Origin: Bacillota bacterium
GTDB taxonomy: Bacteria > Bacillota > Clostridia > Oscillospirales > Acutalibacteraceae
Length of the DNA: 37,870 nucleotides
Direction of reading: 5' to 3'
Assembly: GCA_029780875.1 (NCBI GenBank)
Contig: JAKOXU010000093.1
Span: forward strand, 1-37,870
A program made the position numbers and the translations under genes. Numbering within the stretch: position 1 is the stretch's first letter; each line of letters begins with the position of its first letter. This document shows, piece after piece, positions 1-7,560 of the stretch. The notes under the pieces were generated by a model, which did not search any database, was not told the origin of the DNA, and saw nothing but the letters and a program-made list of their open reading frames with translations.

Positions 1-172
1 GAGGGAGATCAGAGGGGAGATGGGGAAGGAAAAAGAGATAGAGGTGTGAGGGTTTTGGCTGAATTTTGCGCTATTGCTTTGGGGGTGGGGTGATTAAATT
101 GGTTAGAATTTAGCACTATGGCATTGGTGAGGGTAATGATTAGCAAAAATTGTATAAAAGGGGAAAAATGTT
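1..172. other. G-rich spacer without a recognisable gene
   Basis: This stretch is very rich in G and A on the plus strand and holds no reading frame with a credible ribosome-binding site or recognisable protein. It resembles other spacers in the window (3945-4140, 8387-8640, 19335-19542) that share the G bias whatever the direction of the flanking genes. Confidence 0.5.
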
Positions 173-202
173 TTGAAATGAGGGGGGAGGTTATGGTATT
201 AT
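173..202 (+). promoter_or_regulatory. Promoter of the KamA-like gene
   Basis: A -35 box TTGAAA (173-178) is followed after 18 bp by a -10 box TATTAT (197-202) with an upstream TGG at 194-196, an extended -10 pattern. Transcription would start near 209, leaving an untranslated leader of about 120 nt before the KamA-like gene. Confidence 0.5.
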
Positions 203-238
203 ATAATTATAAGTATATCAATTGGGGAGGTGAGGAAG

Positions 239-307
239 CTTTCCGGAAAGGGTTGACGCACGCCAGAACCCTAAATTTCACGGGTGTGCCTACTGCTACG
301 GAGGCAG
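239..307 (+). promoter_or_regulatory. Structured 5' leader, possible riboswitch or pseudoknot
   Basis: Seen in sequence: a 12-bp palindrome CTTTCCGGAAAG (239-250); a stem AGGGTT (249-254) with AACCCT (267-272) closing a 12-nt loop; 7 nt of that loop (GCACGCC, 258-264) complementary, with one G-U, to GGTGTGC (283-289), which would make a pseudoknot; and a 3' hairpin that can form as CTGC/GCAG (293-296/304-307) or as TGCCT/AGGCA (287-291/302-306). The last alternative competes with the pseudoknot. The ribosome-binding site begins about 10 nt further on. I could not match it to a riboswitch class I know. That it regulates translation is an inference. Confidence 0.35.
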
Positions 308-331
308 AAAATTTAAAGGAGAGGTGATTTA

Positions 332-1438
332 ATGAATTGGAAAAGAGCATTAAAGGACAATATTGCTACCGTGGGTGAGCTGAAAAGGCAGTTTGAGATG
401 ACGGAGGAACAAGAACAAAAGGTTTCACAGGTTGTGGAAAAATTCCCGATGTCGATACCCCATTATTATTTGTCACTGATTGACAAGGGGGACAAAAATG
501 ACCCCATCAGGAGAATGTGTGTGCCGTCCGGGTATGAGGAGGATTTGTCGGGGAGCTTTGATACCAGTGGCGAGTATGATAATACCGTGATTGACGGGCT
601 GCAGCACAAGTATAAACAGACGGCGCTGATACTTTCCACAAGCAATTGTGCCATGTACTGCAGGCATTGTTTCAGAAAGCGCCTTGTGGGTGTCAGCGAT
701 GATGAAGTCGCGAAAAATATCGGCCTTATGACCGATTACATAAAGGAGCATAAGGAAATTAACAATGTGCTTATTTCCGGCGGGGATTCCTTTATGCTCA
801 ACAATCAGCGGATTGAGGATTATTTAAGAATTTTGACGGAGATTGAGCACATTGATTTTATCAGGTTTGGGACCCGGACTCCCGTGGTGCTGCCCGAGAG
901 GATTACCGGGGACCCGGAGCTTTTGGAGATTTTGCAGAGGTACGGTGAGAAAAAGCAGATTATTGTGGCCACCCAGTTTAACCATAGGCGGGAGCTGACA
1001 AGGGATGCCCGGGAGGCTGTGGGTGCCCTTTTGCGGCGTAATATTCCTGTGTTAAATCAAGCTGTGCTGCTAAAAGGGGTAAATGACAGCGAAAAGGAAC
1101 TGGGGCTTCTTCTAAAGGAGCTGACGGCGGCGGGGATAAAGCCTTATTATGTGTTTCAGTGCAGGCCCGTCAAAGGAGTGAAAAGCCATTTTCAGGTGCC
1201 CTTTAAAAAGGCCTATCAGATTGTGGAAGGGGCAAAGGCTATGCAAAACGGGATTGGCAAGAGCTTCAGGTACTGCCTTTCCCATGTGACGGGCAAGATT
1301 GAGATTTTGGGGATCGAGGGGGACAGGCTGTATCTCAAGTACCATGAGGCGAAGGATGAAAAGGACTACGGCAGAATCTTTGCATATAAAATCGGGGAGG
1401 ATACCTCTTGGATTGAGGATGATTTTGTGCTAAACTGA
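332..1438 (+). CDS. KamA-family radical SAM protein (lysine 2,3-aminomutase-like)
   Basis: Radical SAM enzyme of 368 residues related to lysine 2,3-aminomutase (KamA) and EpmB, which migrate an alpha-amino group using a [4Fe-4S] cluster, SAM and PLP. The cluster motif CxxxCxxC is at Cys106, Cys110 and Cys113, followed by FRKR. A GGD SAM-binding turn is at 150-152, and Lys322, in TGKIE, aligns with the PLP lysine (Lys337 of clostridial KamA). The two Asp residues that hold the substrate's side-chain amine in KamA (Asp293, Asp330) are not present: the first aligns with Arg278 in QCRPV and the second with Cys315 or Leu316. The substrate is therefore probably not free lysine. It is shorter than KamA (about 416 residues). 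The ATG is preceded by a good GGAGAGG site. It is followed closely by an acyl-ACP thioesterase. Confidence 0.85.
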   Translation: MNWKRALKDNIATVGELKRQFEMTEEQEQKVSQVVEKFPMSIPHYYLSLIDKGDKNDPIRRMCVPSGYEEDLSGSFDTSGEYDNTVIDGLQHKYKQTALILSTSNCAMYCRHCFRKRLVGVSDDEVAKNIGLMTDYIKEHKEINNVLISGGDSFMLNNQRIEDYLRILTEIEHIDFIRFGTRTPVVLPERITGDPELLEILQRYGEKKQIIVATQFNHRRELTRDAREAVGALLRRNIPVLNQAVLLKGVNDSEKELGLLLKELTAAGIKPYYVFQCRPVKGVKSHFQVPFKKAYQIVEGAKAMQNGIGKSFRYCLSHVTGKIEILGIEGDRLYLKYHEAKDEKDYGRIFAYKIGEDTSWIEDDFVLN

Positions 1439-1478
1439 TTTGGCAATTCGACTTTTGGTATGGAAAGGGCTTGAGAGC

Positions 1479-2183
1479 GTGTATTCTATCAGGGAACGGG
1501 TTTGCGCCAGCAGGACGGGCGAAAAGGGGACTATGAGCATTCCCGGCGCCATTGATGTGATGCAGGACTGCTCGGTGCTGTGGCTTGAATCCGAGCCTTC
1601 CTTTTGGGATTATTTGAAGAGGAACGGCCTTGGCATGGTGCTGGTGTCGAGGCAGGCCGACTTTTTGCGGATGCCGAATTACGGAGAGAATATTACCGTC
1701 AGGACAAGCATTTTTAAGTGTACGAGATTCTATGGCTACCGCAACACCGTTTTGTACGGCGAGGACGGGAAGCCTTGCGTGCTGTCCTGGTGTCTGGGCT
1801 CCTTTATTGATTTAAAGAGCGGGCGGCTTGTGAGTGTCCCGGAAGAGGAATATATTAAGGTTACCGTTGACGATAAGGTTGAGATGGAGTATCTGGACAA
1901 GAAAATCGTCGTGCCGGAAATTGAGGGGCAGGTTTTTGACCCTGTGCCCGTGATGCGGTGCCATATCGATTTTAACCGGCACATGAACAACGCCAGGTAC
2001 ATAGAGCTGGCCTTGGAATTTGTCCCGCCGGAATTTGAGGTGAAAAGGCTGCGGGTGGAGTATAAAAGGGCGGCAAAGCTGGGGGATTTGATGTTCCCCC
2101 GGATGATTTTCGGCGGCGGGGCTTATTATGTGGTGCTGGAGGACGGGTCGGGCAGGCCCTTTGCCGTGGTGGAGTTTTCTTAA
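1479..2183 (+). CDS. Acyl-ACP thioesterase family protein
   Basis: Double-hotdog protein of about 234 residues of the FatA/FatB-like acyl-ACP thioesterase family, which releases fatty acids from acyl carrier protein in the cytoplasm. The second hotdog carries the family signature HIDFNRHMNNARY (His162 to Tyr174), with the Asp, Asn and His expected for catalysis. The frame stays open back to a TTG at 1440, two bases after the previous stop. I chose the GTG at 1479 because it has GGAAAGGG about 9 nt upstream and gives the usual family N-terminus (VYSIRERV...). It lies directly behind the KamA-like gene, so the two are probably cotranscribed. The acyl chain length preferred cannot be read from the sequence. 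Confidence 0.85.
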   Translation: MYSIRERVCASRTGEKGTMSIPGAIDVMQDCSVLWLESEPSFWDYLKRNGLGMVLVSRQADFLRMPNYGENITVRTSIFKCTRFYGYRNTVLYGEDGKPCVLSWCLGSFIDLKSGRLVSVPEEEYIKVTVDDKVEMEYLDKKIVVPEIEGQVFDPVPVMRCHIDFNRHMNNARYIELALEFVPPEFEVKRLRVEYKRAAKLGDLMFPRMIFGGGAYYVVLEDGSGRPFAVVEFS

Positions 2184-2223
2184 AAATTGGCGACGGTTTA
2201 ATGTGGGAATGCAAAAGGATGTC

Positions 2224-2258
2224 GGCCTTCCCGGTTTTTTGGGGAAGCCCCCTTTTTT
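2224..2258 (+). terminator. Rho-independent terminator after the thioesterase gene
   Basis: The left arm GGCCTTCCC (2224-2232) pairs with GGGAAGCC (2242-2249) with one bulged C and a loop of about 9 nt, mostly T. A run of six T begins 3 nt after the stem. It is of moderate quality but is placed correctly, 40 nt after the stop. Confidence 0.55.
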
Positions 2259-2297
2259 GGCGTGAATTTTCCTTGACTTTTTTGACCTTTTGGCGTA

Positions 2298-2306
2298 TGT
2301 TATAAT
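2298..2306 (+). promoter_or_regulatory. Extended -10 promoter of the decarboxylase subunit genes
   Basis: TGTTATAAT (2298-2306) is an extended -10 element with a perfect TATAAT. Two TTGAC boxes lie upstream (2273-2278 and 2282-2287), with spacers of 22 and 13 bp. Neither is ideal, so the promoter may depend on the extended -10. The leader to the first gene is about 115 nt. Confidence 0.4.
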
Positions 2307-2365
2307 CGAGGGGAAATTGGTCCATTTCTTGAATTTGGTGCTTTTTGCCTTTCTTTAATACGGGT

Positions 2366-2396
2366 AAAGTTCGGCACTTTGAAAAGTGCCTTTATT
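2366..2396 (+). promoter_or_regulatory. Leader hairpins upstream of the decarboxylase gamma gene, possible attenuator
   Basis: GGCACTT (2373-2379) pairs perfectly with AAGTGCC (2384-2390) around a TGAA loop, followed by TTTATT. This is a weak terminator shape inside the leader. An overlapping smaller hairpin AAAGT/ACTTT (2366-2370/2376-2380) would exclude it. Attenuation is an inference. Confidence 0.3.
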
Positions 2397-2429
2397 GTGT
2401 AAAATTTCACGATGCGGGGAGGGATTTAT

Positions 2430-2753
2430 ATGGGAAATATGGAACTTGGCCTTGTCGATAACCTGCTGGTAGCTTTGTTTGGCATTACCGTGACAATGAC
2501 GGCTTTAGCCGGGCTTTATGCCTGCGTCAGGCTCTTTTCTTTGGCTTTTGAAGGGGTTGTAAAGCCTAAAAATGCCCCAAAAGCTGAGCCTGCGACGGCT
2601 GCAGGGGCGGAGAACGGCTTCGAGCCGCAGGATATGGTGGCCTTGGACGGTTTGGATGAGGCTGAAGCTGCGGCAATTATGGCTATTGTGAGCCATGAGT
2701 CGAGTATTCCCTTGTCGGAGCTGCGGTTTAAGTCCATTAAGGCTGTAAAATAA
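2430..2753 (+). CDS. Sodium-translocating decarboxylase gamma subunit (OadG family)
   Basis: Small membrane protein of 107 residues matching the OadG/gamma family of biotin-dependent Na+-pumping decarboxylases. One N-terminal membrane helix (about residues 8-30, [19 protein letters not shown]) is followed by an Ala/Glu-rich cytoplasmic tail. The family anchors the carboxyltransferase alpha subunit to the membrane beta subunit. I start it at ATG 2430, since GGGGAGGG (2416-2423) sits 6 nt before it. An in-frame ATG at 2412 lies upstream of that site. The beta subunit gene follows after 23 nt. No alpha or biotin-carrier gene is in the window. Confidence 0.75.
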   Translation: MGNMELGLVDNLLVALFGITVTMTALAGLYACVRLFSLAFEGVVKPKNAPKAEPATAAGAENGFEPQDMVALDGLDEAEAAAIMAIVSHESSIPLSELRFKSIKAVK

Positions 2754-2776
2754 GTTGGGGAAAAGGAAGAGTTTAT

Positions 2777-3892
2777 ATGTTTGTTGATTCCTTGGTTTCG
2801 ATTTGGAAAGAGTCGGGCTTTGCCAACCTGACTTGGCAGCATTTTGTGATGCTTGGCGTGGCTTGCCTGCTGATTTATTTGGCCATTGGGAAAGAGTTTG
2901 AACCTTTGGTGCTGTTGCCCATTGCCTTTGGGGTGCTGCTGGCCAACCTTCCCCTGTCGGGATTGACGGAGGAGGGCGGGCTGCTGTTTTACCTGTCAAA
3001 AGGCCTGGAGTTTAACATTTATCCTCCCCTTATATTTTTGGGGGTAGGGGCTATGACCGACTTTGGGCCCTTGCTGGCGCGGCCCAGCAGCTTGTTTTTG
3101 GGAGCAGCGGCGCAATTAGGCATAGTCATTGCCTACCTTATCGCCGTTTTGCTCGGGTTTACTCCCCAGGAGGCCGCCGCTATAGGCATTATCGGCGGGG
3201 CGGACGGGCCTACGGCAATTTTTACTACAAACAAGCTGGCGTCCCATCTGTTGCCGGCCATAGCCATTGCCGCTTACTCCTATATGGCCTTGATTCCCAT
3301 GATTCAGCCTCCCCTTATGAGGCTGCTTACCACTGAAAAGGAGCGCAGCGTCAAGATGGAGCAGCTGCGTCAGGTCAGTAAGGTAGAAAAAATCTGCTTC
3401 CCCATTATCGTGACTATACTTTGCGCTATGCTGCTGCCCTCGGTGGCTCCCCTTATCGGCATGCTGATGCTGGGCAACCTCTTTAGGGAGTCGGGGGTTG
3501 TGGGAAGGCTTTCCGATACGGCGCAGAACGCCTTGATTAACATTATCACCATTTTCCTCGGATTGTCGGTTGGGGCAAAGGCCGCGGGGACTACCTTTTT
3601 GGCCCCCCAGACCTTGAAAATCATTTGCCTTGGCCTTGTTGCCTTTTCCTTTAGCACCGTTGGCGGCATTCTCATGGGCAAGCTTATGTACTGGCTGTCG
3701 GGCGGCAAGGTAAATCCCCTTATCGGTTCCGCCGGCGTGTCGGCGGTGCCCATGGCCGCCAGGGTTTCCCAGAAAGAGGGGCAGAGGGCGAATCCCTCCA
3801 ACTTCCTGCTCATGCATGCCATGGGGCCCAATGTGGCAGGTGTTATCGGCTCGGCGGTTATGGCGGGGCTTTTGATTTCCCTGTTTGGATAA
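2777..3892 (+). CDS. Sodium-translocating decarboxylase beta subunit (OadB/MmdB/GcdB family)
   Basis: Polytopic membrane protein of 371 residues, the Na+-pumping and decarboxylating subunit of oxaloacetate, methylmalonyl-CoA or glutaconyl-CoA decarboxylase complexes. The signature [10 protein letters not shown] (about residues 139-148) contains the Asp that family studies place in the Na+/proton path. A second conserved stretch, [13 protein letters not shown], lies near residues 316-328. About nine hydrophobic segments are visible, and the length fits the family. It pairs with the gamma gene upstream and ends the operon at a strong terminator. Which substrate the complex uses cannot be told without the alpha subunit, encoded elsewhere. 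Confidence 0.93.
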   Translation: MFVDSLVSIWKESGFANLTWQHFVMLGVACLLIYLAIGKEFEPLVLLPIAFGVLLANLPLSGLTEEGGLLFYLSKGLEFNIYPPLIFLGVGAMTDFGPLLARPSSLFLGAAAQLGIVIAYLIAVLLGFTPQEAAAIGIIGGADGPTAIFTTNKLASHLLPAIAIAAYSYMALIPMIQPPLMRLLTTEKERSVKMEQLRQVSKVEKICFPIIVTILCAMLLPSVAPLIGMLMLGNLFRESGVVGRLSDTAQNALINIITIFLGLSVGAKAAGTTFLAPQTLKIICLGLVAFSFSTVGGILMGKLMYWLSGGKVNPLIGSAGVSAVPMAARVSQKEGQRANPSNFLLMHAMGPNVAGVIGSAVMAGLLISLFG

Positions 3893-3912
3893 AGCCGAAT
3901 TTTTGAATTGAA

Positions 3913-3944
3913 AAAGCGAAAGGCGGGGGCCTTTCGCTTTTTTT
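3913..3944 (+). terminator. Strong rho-independent terminator after the beta subunit gene
   Basis: A perfect 12-bp stem, AAAGCGAAAGGC (3913-3924) with GCCTTTCGCTTT (3929-3940), closes a GGGG loop and runs into further T residues to 3944. Confidence 0.9.
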
Positions 3945-4140
3945 GTTGGGGTTGGGGTTTAGGGTGGTGTGGCGGAGGGATGGATAAAATGGGATGAGTT
4001 TTTTATTTGTAATGCAGGGGAAAAGGAGAAAGGGCATAGGGGAAGGGTTTTGCGGGCGGTGGGGAGATTATAATTATTGCGGCAGATGCATAAGTTTATT
4101 TCGGTGGTTGAGCGGGTGCGATTTGGTGGCTTTAAGGGGC
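3945..4140. other. G-rich spacer between convergent operons
   Basis: Purine-rich on the plus strand, between two converging transcription units each with its own terminator. No gene with a supported start was seen. Confidence 0.5.
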
Positions 4141-4170
4141 AAAAAGAAAGGGCGCGCTGTGAGCGCGCCC
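4141..4170 (-). terminator. Terminator of the minus-strand flavoprotein operon
   Basis: A perfect 9-bp GC-rich stem, GGGCGCGCT (4150-4158) with AGCGCGCCC (4162-4170), and a 3-nt loop. Read on the minus strand it is followed by TTTCTTTTT (complement of 4141-4149). It lies just after the flavoprotein stop codon. Confidence 0.85.
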
Positions 4171-4174
4171 GGTT

Positions 4175-5734
4175 TTATTTTTCTTCGTGGTAGGATTCTT
4201 CGGTGTTGACATCCCAGATGGTGTCCTTTGTTTTTATTCCTTGTTTTACGGCCTTGACGGCTTCGATGGCTGTCAGCATGGAGTGGTCCATGTTATTGTA
4301 GCGGTGCTGGCCGTTTCTGCCGATGCAGTAGAGGTTCTCAAAGGTGTCGAGGTATTTCCTCACTTCATCGAATTGGCTGTAGGTGCCAAAGTAAGCGGGA
4401 TAGGCTTTTTTGACTTTGAGCCTGTTGGCGTCGAGGACATCTTCTTTGTCGATGATGCCGATTTTTTCAAGTTCCCCGATTGCCATTTCGATAAAGTCTT
4501 TGTCGGGCATCTCCCACATTTCGTCGCCTTCGTTGCAGAAGTACTCAAGGCCGAGCCAGACGGTGTTTTCAAGGTCATTTACCATGTAGGGCGACCAGTT
4601 GTTGAAAATCTGGAGCCTGCCGATTTTTACATCCCGCTCTTGAATGTAAATCCAGCAGTCGGGGACGAGGTTGCCTATCGTCTTCATTTTGGTCTGGTTC
4701 TTTAACTTCAGCTTATTGACAAGGAGCCCGACCGTGATAAAGTCGCGGTAGGGGAGTTCCACTGCGATTTGGCGGACATTTTCGGGGACCGATTCGCCCA
4801 TGCCTTCGATGAGGTCCTTTATCGGCATGGAGGAGAAATAGTAGTCGCTTATAAACTCCAGCTTTTCTCCTTCGGATTCGGCTATGATTGATTCCACTTT
4901 GCCGTCGGCGGTTTTGATTTCCGTTACCTTTGTGTTGAGCCTGATTTCGCCGCCGAGTTTTTTGACTTCATCGGCCAGAGTCTCCCAAAGCTGGCCCGGG
5001 CCCTTTTTGGGGTAAATAAACTGCTCGATTAGGGTGGTTTCCACATTCTTTTGGGATATATCTTTCTTCATGAAGGGCTTTTTGAGCATGGAGAAGATGG
5101 CCTTTGACAGGGACAGGCCCTTTATGCGCTGGGCGCCCCATGCCGCCGAAATGTTTTCGGGGGAGCGGCCCCATACCTTTGTGGTGTAGTCTTCAAAGAA
5201 CATTTTGTAAAGGGGGGAGCCAAACCGGTTTATCATGAATTCCCGAAGGGATTTTTCTTCCTTTTTGAAAACGGCTGACCACATGTAGCCAAAGCCTGCT
5301 TTTATGGTGCGGCCAAAGCCTAAATTGGCGATGGTCTGGACCTTGAGGGAGATGGGGTAGTCGAAAAATTTGCGCAGATAGTAGATGCGGGAGACCCTAT
5401 TCCTTACCAGCATGACCCTGTCTTCGGTTTCGGGGTCGGGGCCGCCGGGGATGAGGGGTTTTTCCCTGCCCAGTATTTTGTCGTCCTTTGCCGGGTGGCC
5501 TTGGATCGGCATGAGGTCGGTCCAGAACTTCATGACATCGTCGTTTTTGGAGAAAAAGCGGTGGCCTCCGATGTCCATCCTGTTGCCGTTGTAAACAACT
5601 GTGCGGGATATGCCGCCGATTTCGTTTGTTTCCTCAAGGATTATGGGTGTGATGTCGGTTTCGGTAAGTAGTTTATAGGCGGCCGTGAGTCCGGCGGGGC
5701 CCGCTCCTATAATGGTGGCTGTTTTTTTGCTCAC
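4175..5734 (-). CDS. FAD-dependent oxidoreductase related to UDP-galactopyranose mutase
   Basis: Flavoprotein of 519 residues. The Rossmann FAD motif GxGxxG is at residues 10-15 (GAGPAG). A GGHRFF segment follows near 56-61, and the C-terminus has [15 protein letters not shown], the second FAD contact region, as in UDP-galactopyranose mutases and protoporphyrinogen-oxidase-like amine oxidases. Classical UGM is nearer 370-400 residues, so this is a longer relative of unproven reaction. The frame is open upstream to 6031, but that part overlaps the GtrA gene. The GTG at 5734 is preceded by AAAGGAG with 9-nt spacing. It sits 14 nt after gtrA and next to divergent rmlA, suggesting cell-surface polysaccharide work. 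Confidence 0.8.
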   Translation of the reverse strand: MSKKTATIIGAGPAGLTAAYKLLTETDITPIILEETNEIGGISRTVVYNGNRMDIGGHRFFSKNDDVMKFWTDLMPIQGHPAKDDKILGREKPLIPGGPDPETEDRVMLVRNRVSRIYYLRKFFDYPISLKVQTIANLGFGRTIKAGFGYMWSAVFKKEEKSLREFMINRFGSPLYKMFFEDYTTKVWGRSPENISAAWGAQRIKGLSLSKAIFSMLKKPFMKKDISQKNVETTLIEQFIYPKKGPGQLWETLADEVKKLGGEIRLNTKVTEIKTADGKVESIIAESEGEKLEFISDYYFSSMPIKDLIEGMGESVPENVRQIAVELPYRDFITVGLLVNKLKLKNQTKMKTIGNLVPDCWIYIQERDVKIGRLQIFNNWSPYMVNDLENTVWLGLEYFCNEGDEMWEMPDKDFIEMAIGELEKIGIIDKEDVLDANRLKVKKAYPAYFGTYSQFDEVRKYLDTFENLYCIGRNGQHRYNNMDHSMLTAIEAVKAVKQGIKTKDTIWDVNTEESYHEEK

Positions 5735-5748
5735 TGTCCGATTCTCCT

Positions 5749-6195
5749 TTATTTGAATATTAATACCTTGCGCCCGATATAGTTCCATGCCAGCACCGCT
5801 ACCGTTACAAATGGCTTGACAAGCAATGAGTTTCTCCCGAAAAAGTCGATTTGCAAAAGGGAAAGAATTTTTAAGCCCCCAAACATGCCGGCTTCCGTCA
5901 ATAAAAGGCCGATTACGCCGATTATGACAAAAAGGGCCATGTCTTTCGGGGTCTTGCCCCTTTTGGTGCCTTTGGCAGAGGTAAAGACAAAGGTAAGGGA
6001 TAAGATGTAGTTGACGGCAAGGCCCGTGCAAAATCCCATGGCCGTTGAGATTGCCACCGTCATGTGGGTGTCGATTTTAAAGACGAATTCCTCAAAAATA
6101 AAAAATACAAAATAATCAGCTAAAAAGGCGATGCCTCCTACTAACAGGTACCTGATTATTTCGTACAGCAAATCCTTTTTTCCCGTTCTGTCCAT
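5749..6195 (-). CDS. GtrA-family membrane protein
   Basis: 148 residues with four hydrophobic helices (roughly 14-35, 45-65, 86-107, 121-142), matching the GtrA family of small membrane proteins. Members are thought to flip lipid-linked sugars or support cell-wall glycosylation. The N-terminal [13 protein letters not shown] and the C-terminal [11 protein letters not shown] are typical. The ATG has AAGGAG 7-8 nt upstream. It is the first gene after a strong minus-strand promoter and is cotranscribed with the flavoprotein. The glycosyltransferase usually paired with GtrA is not in the window. Confidence 0.88.
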   Translation of the reverse strand: MDRTGKKDLLYEIIRYLLVGGIAFLADYFVFFIFEEFVFKIDTHMTVAISTAMGFCTGLAVNYILSLTFVFTSAKGTKRGKTPKDMALFVIIGVIGLLLTEAGMFGGLKILSLLQIDFFGRNSLLVKPFVTVAVLAWNYIGRKVLIFK

Positions 6196-6242
6196 TTGCC
6201 GGCTCCTTATCCCGTGAAATTTTTTGTCAGGCGCTAATGGTA

Positions 6243-6271
6243 ATTATATATTAAAGGGCGGCAAATGTAAA
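6243..6271 (-). promoter_or_regulatory. Promoter of the gtrA-flavoprotein operon
   Basis: On the minus strand, TTTACA (complement of 6266-6271) and a perfect TATAAT (complement of 6243-6248) are separated by 17 bp. It lies about 48 nt from the gtrA start. Confidence 0.75.
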
Positions 6272-6308
6272 CCATTGGTTAAATTTTTGAGGGGAAAGGG
6301 GCGGGTGG

Positions 6309-6337
6309 TTTACTTATGTAAGGGGAGATGATATAAT
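6309..6337 (+). promoter_or_regulatory. Promoter of the 6S-like RNA
   Basis: TTTACT (6309-6314), a 17-bp spacer and a perfect TATAAT (6332-6337) with TGA directly upstream, an extended -10. The predicted start is near 6344, a few bases before the first arm of the long closing stem of the RNA that follows. Confidence 0.7.
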
Positions 6338-6343
6338 TAGGAA

Positions 6344-6552
6344 AATCATCTTTCCCTAAAGAGAGGCGCTGAACTTGTCAGGAAAAGGGCAAGTGGAGGC
6401 GTTCCTCCCGTGGGGGCTGACCTTTCAAATTGCATTTAAGAAGGCCGGCGATTGTTTTCTTTCCTAAAGTGGGGGAGCAAGGGCTGCCGAAGCCCTCATT
6501 TGAATGGGGGCATGCCTTTTTAGGATTGTGGGAAAGAAAAAAGGGCTTTTTT
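6344..6552 (+). ncRNA. Structured small RNA, possibly 6S RNA (ssrS)
   Basis: No protein is supported here, but the two ends pair. TCTTTCCC (6349-6356) matches GGGAAAGA (6530-6537), then 6360-6367 pairs with 6514-6521 (8 bp, two G-U). Inside, CTCCC (6405-6409) can pair with GGGAG (6473-6477), leading to a terminal hairpin at 6416-6449. A separate hairpin AGGGCT/AGCCCT (6480-6485/6491-6496) lies on the 3' side of the central open region. Closing stem, central bubble with a 3' hairpin, terminal stem, about 200 nt and an own promoter fit 6S RNA, which binds RNA polymerase. The end is near the T run 6547-6552, though the terminator is weak and read-through into rmlA is possible. A leader of another class is the alternative. 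Confidence 0.45.
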
Positions 6553-6592
6553 GGGGGACTTGTTTTACTACTCTTATAAGGGAGGGCTTTTT

Positions 6593-7468
6593 TTGAAGGG
6601 AATTATTCTTGCCGGGGGGAGCGGCACCCGGCTTTACCCTTTGACCATGATTACCAGCAAGCAGCTTTTGCCTGTCTATGACAAGCCTATGATTTATTAC
6701 CCCATGTCCACTCTCATGCTGGCAGGGATCAGGGATATTTTGATTATATCCACTCCCACAGATTTGCCCAATTTCAAAAGGCTACTTGGAGACGGCAGCC
6801 AGTTTGGAATTAAATTGAGCTATGCCGAGCAGCCTTCTCCCGACGGGCTGGCACAGGCCTTTATTATCGGGGAGGAGTTTATCAAAGGGGATAGGTGCGC
6901 CCTGATATTGGGCGACAATATATTTTACGGGGCGGGTCTTGCCGAGATTATGGCAGAGGCTATCGCCAATAAGGACAGGGCTACCGTCTTCGGTTATTAT
7001 GTTTCTGACCCCCAGAGGTTCGGGGTTGTGTGCTTTGACGATAAGGGCAGGGTTTTGTCCATTGAGGAAAAGCCTAAAGAGCCCAAATCCAACTATGCCG
7101 TGACGGGGCTTTACTTTTACGATGAAAATGTGGCGGAGTATGCAAAATCTTTAAAGCCCAGCGCCCGGGGTGAGCTTGAGATTACCGATTTGAACAAAAT
7201 CTATTTGGAGCAGGGCAGGCTGGATGTAAAGCTGCTGGGCAGGGGATACGCTTGGCTGGATACCGGTACCGTGGACGCCCTTTATGACGCCTGCACCTTT
7301 GTGAAGACTATTGAAAAGCAGCAGGGAATTAAGATTTCGGCGCCCGAGGAAATAGCTTTTAGGCAAGGGTGGATCAGCCGGGAGATCTTGATGGAGAGCG
7401 CCAAAAAGTACGGCAATTCCCCTTACGGGCAGTATCTTTTGCGGTGTGCCGAAGGGAAGGTCTTTTGA
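6593..7468 (+). CDS. rmlA: Glucose-1-phosphate thymidylyltransferase
   Basis: Makes dTDP-glucose from glucose-1-phosphate and dTTP, the first step to dTDP-rhamnose and other deoxysugars. The 291-residue length is that of the family. The nucleotide-binding [11 protein letters not shown] is at residues 8-18, the substrate loop KPMIYYP at 31-37, and GDN with the metal-binding Asp at 107-109. EEKP and the C-terminal helical part are also present. The start is a TTG at 6593, with AAGGGAGG 6-7 nt upstream. The protein then begins LKGIILAGG as in homologues. The rmlB, rmlC and rmlD partners are not in the window. It may be read from the promoter of the upstream RNA. Confidence 0.95.
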   Translation: MKGIILAGGSGTRLYPLTMITSKQLLPVYDKPMIYYPMSTLMLAGIRDILIISTPTDLPNFKRLLGDGSQFGIKLSYAEQPSPDGLAQAFIIGEEFIKGDRCALILGDNIFYGAGLAEIMAEAIANKDRATVFGYYVSDPQRFGVVCFDDKGRVLSIEEKPKEPKSNYAVTGLYFYDENVAEYAKSLKPSARGELEITDLNKIYLEQGRLDVKLLGRGYAWLDTGTVDALYDACTFVKTIEKQQGIKISAPEEIAFRQGWISREILMESAKKYGNSPYGQYLLRCAEGKVF

Positions 7469-7522
7469 GGCTCCGGCTTTTTGTCGCAAAGGGCGGAAAA
7501 AAGAATTTCTGCATGGAATATT

Positions 7523-7560
7523 GCCTCCCTGCATAACTTTATGTAGGGAGGCGTTTTGTT
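7523..7560 (+). promoter_or_regulatory. 13-bp hairpin holding the ribosome-binding site of the deacetylase gene
   Basis: The arm 7523-7535 pairs with 7540-7552 (13 bp, one G-U) around the loop ACTT. It is followed by GTTTTGTT, so it could act as an rmlA terminator. The 3' arm carries AGGGAGG (7545-7551), the only ribosome-binding site for the ATG at 7561, so the stem would also hide it. Which role dominates is not clear. Confidence 0.6.

Noticed and set aside
118-327. 69-codon reading frame before the KamA-like gene
   Set aside because: It runs across the promoter and the structured leader, has no ribosome site and resembles no protein.
3994-4209. 71-codon plus-strand frame
   Set aside because: It lies in a G-rich spacer, crosses the minus-strand terminator and enters the flavoprotein gene; no family resemblance.
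5735-6031. N-terminal extension of the flavoprotein by 99 codons
   Set aside because: It overlaps the GtrA gene in another frame and has no flavoprotein similarity; the GTG at 5734 has a good ribosome site and begins just before the FAD motif.
6361-6420. Resemblance of GAGAGGCGC to the start of the lysine riboswitch
   Set aside because: Only this short stretch matches; the other conserved lysine-riboswitch segments are missing.
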